DNA of 64,000 nucleotides from Ruminococcus difficilis (GCF_016680995.1 NZ_JAEQMG010000145.1:34514-98513); one strand, 5' to 3'. Shown: positions 1 to 7,449, counted from the first letter of the stretch. Numbers and translations: made by a program. The notes: generated from the letters alone by a model not told the origin.

Positions 1-748
1 AAATCGGCTTTCCGATCACGGCGATAAACTGTTTCCACGCTTCTTTCAGATTGCCGAGGACATTCTCGAGACCGTCTGATTCACGTGCTGCCTGTCCGAG
101 AGCGCCGGACGCGGCGTTGGCGTCCTTGACCATCTGCAGCAGGGTCAGCTGCTTCTGAGCTTCGGACAGATCCTTGAAGGATTTACCGTACAGCTTGTTT
201 GCCGCGGTATTTCGTGTGGTCTCGGTACATGAGAGACCCAAAGCGGCGTCGTTGGCATAATTACCCTTGAGGAAGGATTTCAGGCTTTCGGCGGTATCCT
301 CGAGAGAGCGATCATAATATGCGGCGCTGTCGGCGGTGACCTGCAGCGCTTCCTGCATCATTTTCAGCGCATTAGAAGAATCCATCCCTGTCGTTTTTGC
401 AAAGGCGTAGATCGAGGTACCGACGCCCTGCAGCCGACTCTTGATAATACCGCTTTCATTGGCGACCTTCTCCATTGCGGCGGTCGCGCTGTCTGACAGA
501 CTGCCGAAGGTCTGCTCAAACTGGGAATTTGCTGCCTGTACTTCGGCGGCAGATTTGACCGCGGCTTTCGTAAAGCTGACAACTGCCTTGACGGAAAATG
601 CCGCCGCTACCGTCTTTCCGATCTTATTAAACGCGCCCGAGATCTTTGATCCGACTGCGTTTGCCTCGGAAGGGACCCTGCTGACTTCACGATTGAAGTT
701 GCGCTTGTCCAATTCAAGACCGATTTTGATCTTGCCGATTTCGCTCAA
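1..748 (-). CDS. Phage tape measure protein, N-terminal part (runs off window)
   Basis: The reading frame is open from a TTG at 748-746 to the window edge, 249 codons without a stop. The start is chosen because a strong Shine-Dalgarno, GGAGGTG, lies 7 bases upstream of the TTG; no ATG fits. The first residues are SEIGKIKIGLELDKRNF, followed by a Lys/Ala-rich segment and the repeated small/hydrophobic and Gln-rich pattern seen at the start of TP901/A118-type tape measures. The protein sets tail length and is the last gene visible in the head-to-tail order, directly after the tail assembly chaperones, as expected. The C-terminus is missing from the window, so transmembrane or lytic domains cannot be judged. 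Confidence 0.82.
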   Translation of the reverse strand, partial: MSEIGKIKIGLELDKRNFNREVSRVPSEANAVGSKISGAFNKIGKTVAAAFSVKAVVSFTKAAVKSAAEVQAANSQFEQTFGSLSDSATAAMEKVANESGIIKSRLQGVGTSIYAFAKTTGMDSSNALKMMQEALQVTADSAAYYDRSLEDTAESLKSFLKGNYANDAALGLSCTETTRNTAANKLYGKSFKDLSEAQKQLTLLQMVKDANAASGALGQAARESDGLENVLGNLKEAWKQFIAVIGKPI

Positions 749-760
749 TCTGTCACCTCC

Positions 761-1099
761 TTACATAGAGGCGAAGAAGCTCTCCATCTGATCCAGGAAG
801 GCTTTGTGGGCTTCTTCGTCTTTGTTTACATGCGAATGTTGAGCCCGCCAGTCATTTCGGATCTTATGCTGAGCGGGAGTATAATGCTCGAGGATCTTCG
901 GATCGTTCTCTGAACGGATCTGAACCAGTTTCCCGAGCGGAGTTTCAGGATCCATACCTGACAATAAGGAATAAAACTCATCGCAGGTCATTTCCCGAAA
1001 CTCATCGGAGTACATTCTGACCCCGTACTGCTTGAGCATAGAGGCTACAATGACGTCATAGTCCTCTATCAGGTCGTAGTAGGGGTCTGAGGTTCCCCC
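761..1099 (-). CDS. Tail assembly chaperone, downstream frame (Gp15-like), made by frameshift
   Basis: This frame resembles the Bacteriophage Gp15 family, with a DETPLGxxVQIRSE-like core (DPETPLGKLVQIRSEND) and a basic IRNDWRAQ stretch. It has no good start of its own: the first ATG is at 1039, without a Shine-Dalgarno, while the frame is open back to 1099, adding the in-frame segment PYYDLIEDYDVIVAS. That overlap with the end of the upstream chaperone gene, in the -1 frame, is the classical lambda G/GT arrangement. The product would therefore be a C-terminal extension on a minority of chaperone molecules, guiding tail tube polymerisation around the tape measure. It could instead start at 1039 as a separate short protein, which I think less likely. 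Confidence 0.75.
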   Translation of the reverse strand, partial: GGTSDPYYDLIEDYDVIVASMLKQYGVRMYSDEFREMTCDEFYSLLSGMDPETPLGKLVQIRSENDPKILEHYTPAQHKIRNDWRAQHSHVNKDEEAHKAFLDQMESFFASM

Positions 1100-1389
1100 T
1101 CATCATCACCCGTAGCGGAAATGAGATTTGCCGCCTCGATGATGAAGGTGCCGAAATCCTCCAAATTCAGCTCCAGCTGTTTGACCTTCTCCTGCTCCTC
1201 TTTCGAAAACAGGACGTCAAACAGATGATAGATATCCTCTGTTGTGATATCTTCCTTCTTTTTCAGAGTGGGAGTAATCTCCAGAACGTCAGTCGCTTTG
1301 TTGTTGACCTCGATCTCAACGCCATGGATGCGGAGTCGGGGCTTTTCTTCAAAGTTCAGCTTGTCGGTAATATCAACGACTCTTGCCAT
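1069..1389 (-). CDS. Tail assembly chaperone, upstream frame (G-like)
   Basis: A protein of 106 residues placed between the major tail protein and the tape measure gene, the position of lambda gpG. It starts MARVVDITDKLNFEEK after a GGAGAATGAACA ribosome binding site. Its C-terminus is acidic and Pro/Thr-rich (GDDEGEPQTPTTT) and looks unstructured. The end overlaps the next frame by about 30 bases, which allows the frameshift described at 1093-1099. Role inferred from position and gene pair; the sequence itself has no catalytic motif. Confidence 0.75.
   Translation of the reverse strand: MARVVDITDKLNFEEKPRLRIHGVEIEVNNKATDVLEITPTLKKKEDITTEDIYHLFDVLFSKEEQEKVKQLELNLEDFGTFIIEAANLISATGDDEGEPQTPTTT
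1093..1099 (-). other. Candidate -1 ribosomal frameshift site GGGGGAA
   Basis: On the minus strand the chaperone frame reads GAG GGG GAA CCT, giving the heptamer G GGG GAA in the X XXY YYZ register. Slippage by -1 here moves ribosomes into the frame that is open from 1099 to 761. The P-site codon re-pairs perfectly (GGG to GGG); the A-site re-pairs imperfectly (GAA to GGA). The -1 frame has a TGA immediately upstream (1102-1100), so the shift must happen in the narrow overlap 1069-1099, and this is the only good slippery run there. Confidence 0.5.
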
Positions 1390-1459
1390 TGTTCATTCTC
1401 CTTTGTGGTATAAAAATACGGAGCTGCCTGATGACAGCTCCGCTGATTGATTACGGCCC

Positions 1460-1906
1460 TTATGCCGCGGGGGTAAAGACGGGCTTGCCGTTGCTCTGAA
1501 CCTCGAATTCGAGAGGTCCGACGTTGGTAGCCGCGGCGGCGCCCAAAGCGCTGACACTGACAACAGCACTCTTGAACAGTGCTGTAGCACCGCTGGGGAA
1601 TGTCCACAGGAAGTTCTTTTCTGCACTGCGGCCATTTTCGAAAGCGATGTTTGCCACCGTATCGTTGCCGGCGTCGCCGACATTACGCTTACCCTTGACG
1701 CTGATTTTGACGGATTTCGAGGTCATCATGCGTTTGACCCATCCTTCTTCGCCGTAGGCGTGCCACTCTTCAACGCCGTTATCAAATGTGACGGAGTATT
1801 CCTCCATATCCGCGATCGGCGTAGCAGGCGTTTCGTTGCCCGACGCGCCGATAGCGAACTGGTTTTCATAGCACGGAAAAACACCGGTCGTAGGGGTGTT
1901 AGGCAT
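1460..1906 (-). CDS. Major tail tube protein
   Basis: A protein of 148 residues with the size and low-complexity Gly/Ala/Thr pattern of siphovirus major tail proteins; an internal SVTFDNGVEEWHAYGEEGWVKR-like segment, cut here into SVTFDNGVEEW and HAYGEEGWVKR, and SKSVKISVKGKRNVGDAGND fit the beta-rich tail tube fold. The ATG at 1906 is preferred over an in-frame ATG at 1915, because AGGAG sits 10 bases before the former and only 1 base before the latter. The start overlaps the stop of the preceding gene (1899), suggesting translational coupling. It lies between the minor capsid/terminator gene and the chaperone pair. Confidence 0.8.
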   Translation of the reverse strand: MPNTPTTGVFPCYENQFAIGASGNETPATPIADMEEYSVTFDNGVEEWHAYGEEGWVKRMMTSKSVKISVKGKRNVGDAGNDTVANIAFENGRSAEKNFLWTFPSGATALFKSAVVSVSALGAAAATNVGPLEFEVQSNGKPVFTPAA

Positions 1907-2408
1907 TATTCTCATTCTCCTTTTCTACATAAAGTTCAAACTCAATGACGAATTCAAAAACGCCGTAGTCATCGGTACCGAAAAACACGGGTTCGGGAAC
2001 CGTCAGATCGATAAATTTGATTCTGCGTGTCGCTTCACTGTCGATGTCCGGGTAATGAACCGGGCAGGCGGGGACTTCCTCGTCGGGATATTCTGCGTCC
2101 GGCCGCCTGTCGGTGATTCTCGACAGATCACTCGGTAAAGGTGTCCGCAGGAATTCAAAGATTTTTTCCGCGGCAAATTGCGACTGCTCCATATTGTGTG
2201 TATAGTGGATCAGCAGCGATATGCCGATGATTTCATAGCTTTCCAGACCGCCGTAAGCGCGGTATGGGCGGCCGCTGCGTTTGAGCGGATAAACGCCCAT
2301 CGCCTTGTCGGGCTTGTTATCCAGCTTGCCGCAGTAGCCGCGGCGAAACAACTCGTGATAAACAGGAGCCCGTTTCAACCATGTCAAAACATCAAACACA
2401 CTGATCAT
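1899..2408 (-). CDS. Minor capsid / tail terminator-like protein
   Basis: 169 residues from the ATG at 2408, which follows GGAGAACAACTT and overlaps the preceding stop; a longer in-frame extension to 2483 lacks a ribosome binding site. The protein starts MISVFDVLTWLKRAPVYHEL and matches in position the third minor capsid gene of A118-like phages (Pfam 'minor capsid protein from bacteriophage'), thought to act as the tail terminator or a head-tail joining factor. No catalytic motif is visible. Function is inferred mainly from gene order between the neck genes and the tail tube gene. Confidence 0.65.
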   Translation of the reverse strand: MISVFDVLTWLKRAPVYHELFRRGYCGKLDNKPDKAMGVYPLKRSGRPYRAYGGLESYEIIGISLLIHYTHNMEQSQFAAEKIFEFLRTPLPSDLSRITDRRPDAEYPDEEVPACPVHYPDIDSEATRRIKFIDLTVPEPVFFGTDDYGVFEFVIEFELYVEKENENNA

Positions 2409-2794
2409 AAGTTGTTCTCCTTCTTGTATATTGCGGCAAAGGTCTCCGAGGCAAAATCCTCGTGCTGACCGCCGGGGAGCCACGGCTCATACCATTCGCC
2501 GCGAGCGTTGGCATGAAATTCACGGTTGAAGTTGTACTCCGGATGGTAGTACAGCCTTCTGCCATAGGGCGTATCGGTCACGAGATCGACCTGTCCGGAT
2601 GAGGCTTTGCTGTCATCCACAAAGGTGCTCTCATTTTGAAGGTTACCGGTTTCAAACGGAAAAACCTCCGCGTTCTTGACCTCGCTCAACAGTGCCGCGG
2701 CAGTCTGCTTCAGCGCCTTTGTCGGGGACGAGGTGAGCTTGTCCAGGGCAGGCATGTCGATCTCAACCGTAGAACTGACATCAAATCCGGACAT
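2405..2794 (-). CDS. Minor capsid protein 2-like, head-tail joining
   Basis: 129 residues. The C-terminal half carries the recognisable segment TPYGRRLYYHPEYNFN followed by ARGEWYEPWL, which is characteristic of the Minor_capsid_2 family of Listeria A118-like phages, comparable to the tail completion proteins with a small alpha/beta fold. It overlaps its neighbours by a few bases on both sides, so the neck genes form one translationally coupled block. It is expected to sit at the head-tail interface of the virion. Confidence 0.75.
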   Translation of the reverse strand: MSGFDVSSTVEIDMPALDKLTSSPTKALKQTAAALLSEVKNAEVFPFETGNLQNESTFVDDSKASSGQVDLVTDTPYGRRLYYHPEYNFNREFHANARGEWYEPWLPGGQHEDFASETFAAIYKKENNL

Positions 2795-3132
2795 CAGATC
2801 AGCTCCAAACAGGTATAATTGACGGTTCCGTCGGGGTTACGAGCCTTGATGCCGCGCAACACATGACGCCTTGCGCCGAACACCTTGACCTCACCGCCGG
2901 AGATCACCGCCATATCGGGCGCGATATCGCCGTTGAAATACGCCTTTGCGCTGATTTCGACCAGCTTCTTCTGCTCGGTCATCACGGTCTTTGCGCCGTC
3001 CTGGTAATTGCACATCAGATCCGCCTCAAAGTCGGTGAAGGGCTCGCCCTTCTCGCTGAGACCTTCGCCGTGCAGTTTTACGTGGATCGGGATCCTGCAC
3101 ACGGAATCGGGTACTAATTTCACATACTTCAT
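2794..3132 (-). CDS. Minor capsid protein 1-like, head closure
   Basis: 112 residues from the ATG at 3132, which forms an ATGA overlap with the preceding stop; an upstream in-frame GTG at 3144 is less likely. The sequence (MKYVKLVPDSVCRIPIHVKL, then YQDGAKTVMTEQKKLVE and ending in GTVNYTCLELI) resembles the Minor_capsid_1 family found between the connector and Minor_capsid_2 genes. It is probably a head-closure or adaptor protein. Evidence is family resemblance plus strict gene order. Confidence 0.7.
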   Translation of the reverse strand: MKYVKLVPDSVCRIPIHVKLHGEGLSEKGEPFTDFEADLMCNYQDGAKTVMTEQKKLVEISAKAYFNGDIAPDMAVISGGEVKVFGARRHVLRGIKARNPDGTVNYTCLELI

Positions 3133-3518
3133 AATACTCTGCACGTCAGTCCTGTCTGCCGCAGCAAGCCGAATACTTCCTGCGGAATGATCACGCCGCC
3201 CACACGCAGCACCGCCGCATCGTCAAAGCTCATCGACACGCCGCTGATCGCGTATGACTTGAGCGTTGAACTGAGCAGCTCGGCATTATCGTCCTTGAAG
3301 GTCAGAAATCGAGCGCACACACGCAGCAGCGTGTCCTGTTGGAACCGCGTCAAAGCGGCATAATCCGTGATACGGTTGAAGGTCAGTGTGTTGATATCCT
3401 CGCACACGCTTTTCACGACAGGGAGGATGCCCTCGCTGTAGGTGATCTCTGTATCAGCGAGGACAGTGTCCAACAGCTCGTGATCATTCGCGATCAAAGC
3501 GGAATAGAGATCAGGCAT
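3129..3518 (-). CDS. Head-tail connector (gp6/gp15-like adaptor)
   Basis: 129 residues, largely helical, first neck gene after the capsid module, where the SPP1 gp15/HK97 gp6-type connector normally lies. The ATG at 3518 is chosen because AAAGGGTGAG sits in front of it; the GTG at 3524 lies inside that site. The sequence contains the helix-rich segment NTLTFNRITDYAALTRFQQD and a conserved-looking GVIIPQEVFGLLRQTG near the end. Assigned by position and helical content, not by a diagnostic motif. Confidence 0.6.
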   Translation of the reverse strand: MPDLYSALIANDHELLDTVLADTEITYSEGILPVVKSVCEDINTLTFNRITDYAALTRFQQDTLLRVCARFLTFKDDNAELLSSTLKSYAISGVSMSFDDAAVLRVGGVIIPQEVFGLLRQTGLTCRVL

Positions 3519-3520
3519 GA

Positions 3521-3790
3521 TCACTCACCCTTTCCGGGATCGTTCTCCTTGCCGCTGTCGCCCTTCTTGAGCTCCTTGATCTGCTTCTTCAGCTCCTTGT
3601 TCTCCGCGGCGAGCTTATCGCGCTCCGCCTTCAAGGTCTCGAACTCCTCCAAAGGCACCTTCTTGCCGATGGCGTGCTCCTTGAGATTACCCTTCTCATC
3701 GACAATATCAAAGCCGCGTGCCCTGTACGTCTCCTTCTCAACATCATTGGCGATGTTATACTCGCGGTTTTCCTTAACAGCTCTCAGCAT
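3521..3790 (-). CDS. Small coiled-coil structural protein of unknown function
   Basis: 89 residues, very rich in Lys and Glu. Residues 45 to 80 (EEFETLKAERDKLAAENKEL and onward) form a clear heptad coiled coil, and the tail is Gly/Lys/Glu rich and probably disordered. It follows the major capsid gene by 12 bases. Many A118-like phages carry a small unassigned gene at this place; a capsid decoration or assembly role is possible but nothing in the sequence proves it. Confidence 0.55.
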   Translation of the reverse strand: MLRAVKENREYNIANDVEKETYRARGFDIVDEKGNLKEHAIGKKVPLEEFETLKAERDKLAAENKELKKQIKELKKGDSGKENDPGKGE

Positions 3791-3802
3791 GTTATCGCCT
3801 CC

Positions 3803-4693
3803 TTACGACGCCGCGTTGATGCGGCAGCCCTTTGCCAGCAGCTCATCGATACCGAAGGTACCGTTGAAGCGGCGGTTCTGGTACAGATAGCGGTCGGAGG
3901 TACGGCTATCGGAACCGGGCTCGAACATCTTGATGTAGGAATACTTCACGCGGGAGACCTGTGCCTCGGGATCAACCAGAATGTAGTTGATCTGCTTGCC
4001 GGAAGCAGCGACAGCATAACCATTGGTGAAATTGTAGGCGGTCATGAAGCGACCGGAGGGAACCTTCTTGATCTTGCCGATATCGTCCAGCGAATAGACG
4101 CGGCGATCGATACGGTTGCCGCTACCGCTGACATTCAGCTCTCTCTCGATGCCCTGGGCGTTTTTCAGCAGCTTGTGGGTGCCGTTGGTGAGATAGAGGA
4201 TGCATCTCTCGAGCGGTACCCCTTCATCTGCCAACGCAACCATATCGTCGTCGAGCTTCCCGAGGATATTCGCGGTAGTGAGAGCGGTGTTATCAACGGT
4301 AACGCCGGCGCGGACGGCTTCGGTGTACAGTTTACTGAAAGTGTAGCAATCCAGCTCGGGAATCGCCTGAGTGTTCTCGAAACGCTTATGGATATTAGCG
4401 ACCGATACGACCTGATTGGTCTCGTCGACATCCATCGGATCCACAGCGAACTCGATGTCACGGTCGTGATCGAGCGACACGAGCTGGAAATCGTTCTGGT
4501 AGATACCGGAGTTAAACTGCGCGGCACGGGTGTGATCCTTATAGCCCGACACCGAAAGGGTGGGGAGCTTCAGATTCTTGGTGTTGATAATCTGGATGTC
4601 CTCATTGGAATGGTACAGATCGTCGCTGAGCAGCGCCTGACCGTACAGTTCACGGAGGACATTACCGAATGTGGTTACATAATTCAAGGGCAT
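3803..4693 (-). CDS. Major capsid protein
   Basis: 296 residues, the usual size of an HK97-fold major capsid protein, immediately downstream of the scaffold gene. It begins MPLNYVTTFGNVLRELYGQ and contains the family-like run LDHDRDIEFAVDPMDVDETN and the later segment YILVDPEAQVSRVKYSYIKM close to the C-terminus, where the P-domain strand of this family lies. No protease domain is fused. GGAGAATGATAT before the ATG is a good ribosome binding site. The scaffold (4709) and capsid genes are 15 bases apart and should be co-translated at high level. Confidence 0.82.
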   Translation of the reverse strand: MPLNYVTTFGNVLRELYGQALLSDDLYHSNEDIQIINTKNLKLPTLSVSGYKDHTRAAQFNSGIYQNDFQLVSLDHDRDIEFAVDPMDVDETNQVVSVANIHKRFENTQAIPELDCYTFSKLYTEAVRAGVTVDNTALTTANILGKLDDDMVALADEGVPLERCILYLTNGTHKLLKNAQGIERELNVSGSGNRIDRRVYSLDDIGKIKKVPSGRFMTAYNFTNGYAVAASGKQINYILVDPEAQVSRVKYSYIKMFEPGSDSRTSDRYLYQNRRFNGTFGIDELLAKGCRINAAS

Positions 4694-4708
4694 ATATCAT
4701 TCTCCTTT

Positions 4709-5296
4709 TTATTTCTTTTTTACGCCGAAGATGCCGCGAAGCATATCTTGGTCGACATCATCGTCATCCTTACCGTTGCCGCCGATCCTATTAAAGCCTT
4801 TACCACCTGCACTCTGGGTACCCTTGAGCGCGGGAACGTCCTCGAGGACCTTCTTGACGGCTGCGGTGAGGGCGTCGTCTTTGACTTTGCCGTTTTCGTC
4901 GGTGACGTTGGTCAGATCAGCCATGCGGAGCAGATAATCCACAGAAGCCATCGGGACGCCCTGTTTGAGCGCCTCTTTCATCGCGGCGGTGTTGATACGT
5001 TCCTGCATCAAAGCGTTCTGCGTGGTGCTCAGATCGCTCTGCAGCTTTCCGACGTCGGGCGTGTTCTTCGCCTTCTGATCCTTGAACGCCGCGATCGCCT
5101 GCTTCATCTCGTCAGAGGATAACCCCTGGTTCTTGAAGTAGTTCTTGAGGATCGTTTCCTCATCGGCGCGTTGCTTGCCGCTGATGATCCCTGCGAGCTT
5201 GTCATAGTCAAACTCAGGGGTGGTCTGATTACCGCCCTGCTGATTCTGCTGGTTCTGCTGGTTGTTCTGCTGATTCTGGTTATTGTTTTCGCTCAT
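4709..5296 (-). CDS. Capsid scaffold protein (DUF4355-like)
   Basis: 195 residues. The first 28 residues are an Asn/Gln tract (repeats of NQQNQQ), followed by a helical middle with LQSDLSTTQNALMQERINTA and a C-terminal QSAGGKGFNRIGGNG linker ending in VKKK. This composition, and the place just before the capsid gene, fit the DUF4355 scaffold family: internal proteins that shape the procapsid and then leave. AAAGGAGC precedes the ATG. The Asn/Gln repeat is low-complexity and its length may vary between related phages. Confidence 0.78.
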   Translation of the reverse strand: MSENNNQNQQNNQQNQQNQQGGNQTTPEFDYDKLAGIISGKQRADEETILKNYFKNQGLSSDEMKQAIAAFKDQKAKNTPDVGKLQSDLSTTQNALMQERINTAAMKEALKQGVPMASVDYLLRMADLTNVTDENGKVKDDALTAAVKKVLEDVPALKGTQSAGGKGFNRIGGNGKDDDDVDQDMLRGIFGVKKK

Positions 5297-5369
5297 AATA
5301 AGCTCCTTTCAGTTGTAAGAGTGTCTCTCTGTATCAGTTTTCGGGGTGTCCTCCCCTGTTGTATCAATC

Positions 5370-5402
5370 GTCATTGCGAGGCATTGATGCCGCGGCAATC
5401 TC
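5370..5402. repeat. Short palindromic dispersed repeat (minimal copy)
   Basis: The segment starts GTCATTGCGAGGCAT and ends ATGCCGCGGCAATCTC, so its arms are nearly complementary. The same GTCATTGCGAGG terminus begins the larger repeats at 34501 and 51665. Here it sits in the leader of the scaffold gene, flanked by two similar copies of a GGTGTCCTCCC-containing stretch (about 5345 and 5431). Confidence 0.55.
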
Positions 5403-5461
5403 AACCGCTATACAACTCAGTTTTTCACGGTGTCCTCCCGTAGTTTCAAGCCTTCGGGCAT

Positions 5462-5491
5462 AAAAAGAGCGACTACTTTTCAGCAGTCGCT
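5462..5491 (-). terminator. Rho-independent terminator after the 64-residue gene
   Basis: On the minus strand AGCGACT (5491-5485) pairs with AGTCGCT (5474-5468) and is followed by CTTTTT. It overlaps the stop codon of the gene ending at 5473 and separates it from the scaffold-capsid genes. Confidence 0.7.
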
Positions 5492-5667
5492 TTCTGTGCG
5501 TCGGCGTCGGGCTTCTCAGCCAGACCCAACGATATCAACTTTTCGCCGCGGTCGGGGCTGACGTCCAGCTCCTCACCCACCTTCTTCAGCTTCAAGCTGT
5601 CGGTCTTGTCGTAAAAAGCACGCTTGACTTTCAGCTTGACGTTCTTCTCTTTTACAGCTTTTTCCAC
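5473..5667 (-). CDS. Small phage protein of unknown function
   Basis: 64 residues, strongly charged, starting MEKAVKEKNVKLKVKRAF; the middle (VGEELDVSPDRGEKLISLGL) looks like a small SAP/Rho-N or ribosome-like binding fold often seen in phage head operons ('...RGEKLIELGLAE...'). GGAGGTGATATG gives an excellent start. It is flanked by two terminators (5693-5717 upstream, 5462-5491 downstream), so its expression may be tuned separately from the packaging and capsid genes. Function unknown. Confidence 0.6.
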   Translation of the reverse strand: MEKAVKEKNVKLKVKRAFYDKTDSLKLKKVGEELDVSPDRGEKLISLGLAEKPDADAQKATAEK

Positions 5668-5692
5668 ATCATATCACCTCCTTTTGGGCATC

Positions 5693-5717
5693 AAAAAACC
5701 GCCCTCATAGAGAACGG
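5693..5717 (-). terminator. Rho-independent terminator inside the head operon
   Basis: Minus strand CCGTTCTC (5717-5710), loop TAT, GAGGGCGG (5706-5699), then TTTTTT. Eight base pairs with two G-U pairs and a clean T run. It lies downstream of the minor capsid/toxin gene and just before the ribosome binding site of the next gene. A second hairpin, CAGCCACTT with AAGTGGCTG (5737-5745 and 5759-5767), lies upstream of it. Confidence 0.75.
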
Positions 5718-5776
5718 TCAAATCACGATATAGAAACAGCCACTTATACAAAGAGTACAAGTGGCTGAAAGCTTGG

Positions 5777-5851
5777 TTATTTGGCAGGCGTGGCGTACTC
5801 CTGCATCTCTCGGAATTACTTCCTGTCATACCATCGGCGTGTGGATGCCAC
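5777..5851 (-). pseudogene. Tiny ORF with an internal TAA after a strong ribosome binding site
   Basis: A GTG at 5851 follows GAGGTGG by 8 bases, an ideal start. The frame reads VASTRRWYDRK, then TAA, then continues in the same frame as FREMQEYATPAK to a second TAA at 5777. Both halves look like one short basic/helical phage protein interrupted by a nonsense codon. It could also be chance; the Shine-Dalgarno is the main support. Confidence 0.3.
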
Positions 5852-5904
5852 GAAATTGTCCACCTCAAATAACCTATTCTTATTGTACTTATATTTTAGC
5901 ACAT

Positions 5905-7449
5905 TTATTCAGCTTTGTAAAGTATTTTCTTAGTCCTCAGGTATCTGTTATAACGTTTTTCCGATACTTTAAGAAATGTAATAACAGAGTTTTTGTATTC
6001 TTTAGGATCATCGCTGGTATGAAGTCGCAAAATGACCTGGTACCGTTTATCGTTATCCTCAATATGTTTTAATACAAAAGCGGTATTTGGCTTGTTAGCT
6101 TCAAGAATATAATCAGGTTTACTAATGATCTCAGCAATATACTGATAATACTGTTCATAATCATTAGGGTGTTTTTCCTTAATATGCGCGATCTGTGTAT
6201 CTGTGATAATAACTTCATCAGTTGTTATATCGTCCGTTATACACTTGTAAATATCCTTGTCGAGTTTTCCAATATGTTTCACTGATATATTAACTCCGCT
6301 GTTTGATAATTTGGCTATCGTTTTTATCATTATACCACTTTTAATTGCTTTTGCAAGCTGTTTTTCGTGATAAGACTGCCATTTTTCGGTATATTCCGCC
6401 CACTGCTCTGCGCGGCTGCGGTACATCTTTTTGTTATCAGGATCAAGGGCATATTTTGAGAGGCGTTTGTTCATCTTCTCCATGCGCTTGCCGTATGTCG
6501 CCTTCTGCTCGGCGCGCTCGATCTCAGTAAGATCTTCCTGCGCTTTCTTCGGCAGTACTTCCTGATCGGGCGAGGTGCTGATCCCCTCGATATACAGGGA
6601 TGAGCTGTCCTTACAGCGCGGATGGAACAGCCCCGACTTCATGGCGTCACTGAGCAGAGGGTATTTACCGCCGTGATCAGAAGGCTTGCCGCCGGCATAG
6701 ACGTCATCGATGAACACCATCCCGACAAAATCCGCGCATCGGCCGCACGCGCCGTGACGACGATTGATGATGACGGTGGTGATTCCCCACTCCTGCATCT
6801 TCATGCCCTCGCCGCGCAGATAGGCGCGCTTGTTGGCGGTACGGATCGCCATCTCGGCGTAATCGTGCAGCGTATGCCGCGCGCCGTTGCTGTATTCCAC
6901 ACACTGCAGACCGGCGCTGAGCATGTCCTTTGTCGCCATATCGACCGCCTGCTCGTAGGTAGCGGCGCCGGAATTCATAAAGGTCTGGGCGCTGAATATT
7001 GCTTTTCGATAAGCGTCATTGGAACGGCGAAGGACGGCGAATTCGGCACGGCCGAGATCGTCGGTCGTTGATCTGACCAGGGCGTTCATCTTACGCTCAT
7101 TGAGCTTAAAGAACGACGCCTGCATCGCGGAAGAAGGTCGGCTCGGGGTAAAGCCCTTTTGGATCGCCTTGAGGATCTTCTGCTCCTGCCGATAGCCTGC
7201 GTCGTCGGCGGTGTTTCTCAGCATCTCGCCGACCCGGTCGTTCAACTCGGCGAACTCTGTGGAAAACTTCTCCTTGTTATTGCGGCGGTACTCTTCCAGC
7301 GCCTCGAGCTGTTTTGCCTGCCACTGTTCCCAGTTATAGCCCTCGACGGTCTCCTCCGCGCGGTGATGCTTGAAATTCCGCATCATGGAATCGATCAGGT
7401 AGTTCTCGATCCGCTCAAACGCACGGGAAAGATCATACTCTTCCGACAT
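5905..7449 (-). CDS. Minor capsid protein with C-terminal PBECR-type nuclease toxin domain
   Basis: 514 residues in two parts. Residues 1 to about 300 match the Phage_min_cap2 family that follows the portal gene in A118-like phages, including NRRHGACGRCADFVG and GLFHPRCKDSSS, a Cys/His cluster typical of the family. The last 125 residues (from about 390) are different: VIITDTQIAHIKEKHP, PDYILEANKPNTAFVLKHI, NSVITFLKVSEKRYNRYL and a terminal ILYKAE fit the phage-Barnase-EndoU-ColicinE5/D-RelE-like (PBECR) nuclease families. His in IAHIKEKHP is a likely catalytic residue. Such domains on capsid proteins are thought to be injected with the DNA. The gene overlaps the portal gene end by one base. 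No separate immunity gene is visible downstream. Confidence 0.78.
   Translation of the reverse strand: MSEEYDLSRAFERIENYLIDSMMRNFKHHRAEETVEGYNWEQWQAKQLEALEEYRRNNKEKFSTEFAELNDRVGEMLRNTADDAGYRQEQKILKAIQKGFTPSRPSSAMQASFFKLNERKMNALVRSTTDDLGRAEFAVLRRSNDAYRKAIFSAQTFMNSGAATYEQAVDMATKDMLSAGLQCVEYSNGARHTLHDYAEMAIRTANKRAYLRGEGMKMQEWGITTVIINRRHGACGRCADFVGMVFIDDVYAGGKPSDHGGKYPLLSDAMKSGLFHPRCKDSSSLYIEGISTSPDQEVLPKKAQEDLTEIERAEQKATYGKRMEKMNKRLSKYALDPDNKKMYRSRAEQWAEYTEKWQSYHEKQLAKAIKSGIMIKTIAKLSNSGVNISVKHIGKLDKDIYKCITDDITTDEVIITDTQIAHIKEKHPNDYEQYYQYIAEIISKPDYILEANKPNTAFVLKHIEDNDKRYQVILRLHTSDDPKEYKNSVITFLKVSEKRYNRYLRTKKILYKAE

Noticed and set aside
3674..5122. Long plus-strand frame of 482 codons opposite the capsid and scaffold genes
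   Set aside because: Mirror image of strongly coding minus-strand genes; no ribosome binding site, no family, and codon pattern typical of an antisense shadow.
5674..5868. 64-codon minus frame before the 64-residue phage gene
   Set aside because: It reads through a terminator and a hairpin and has no ribosome binding site.
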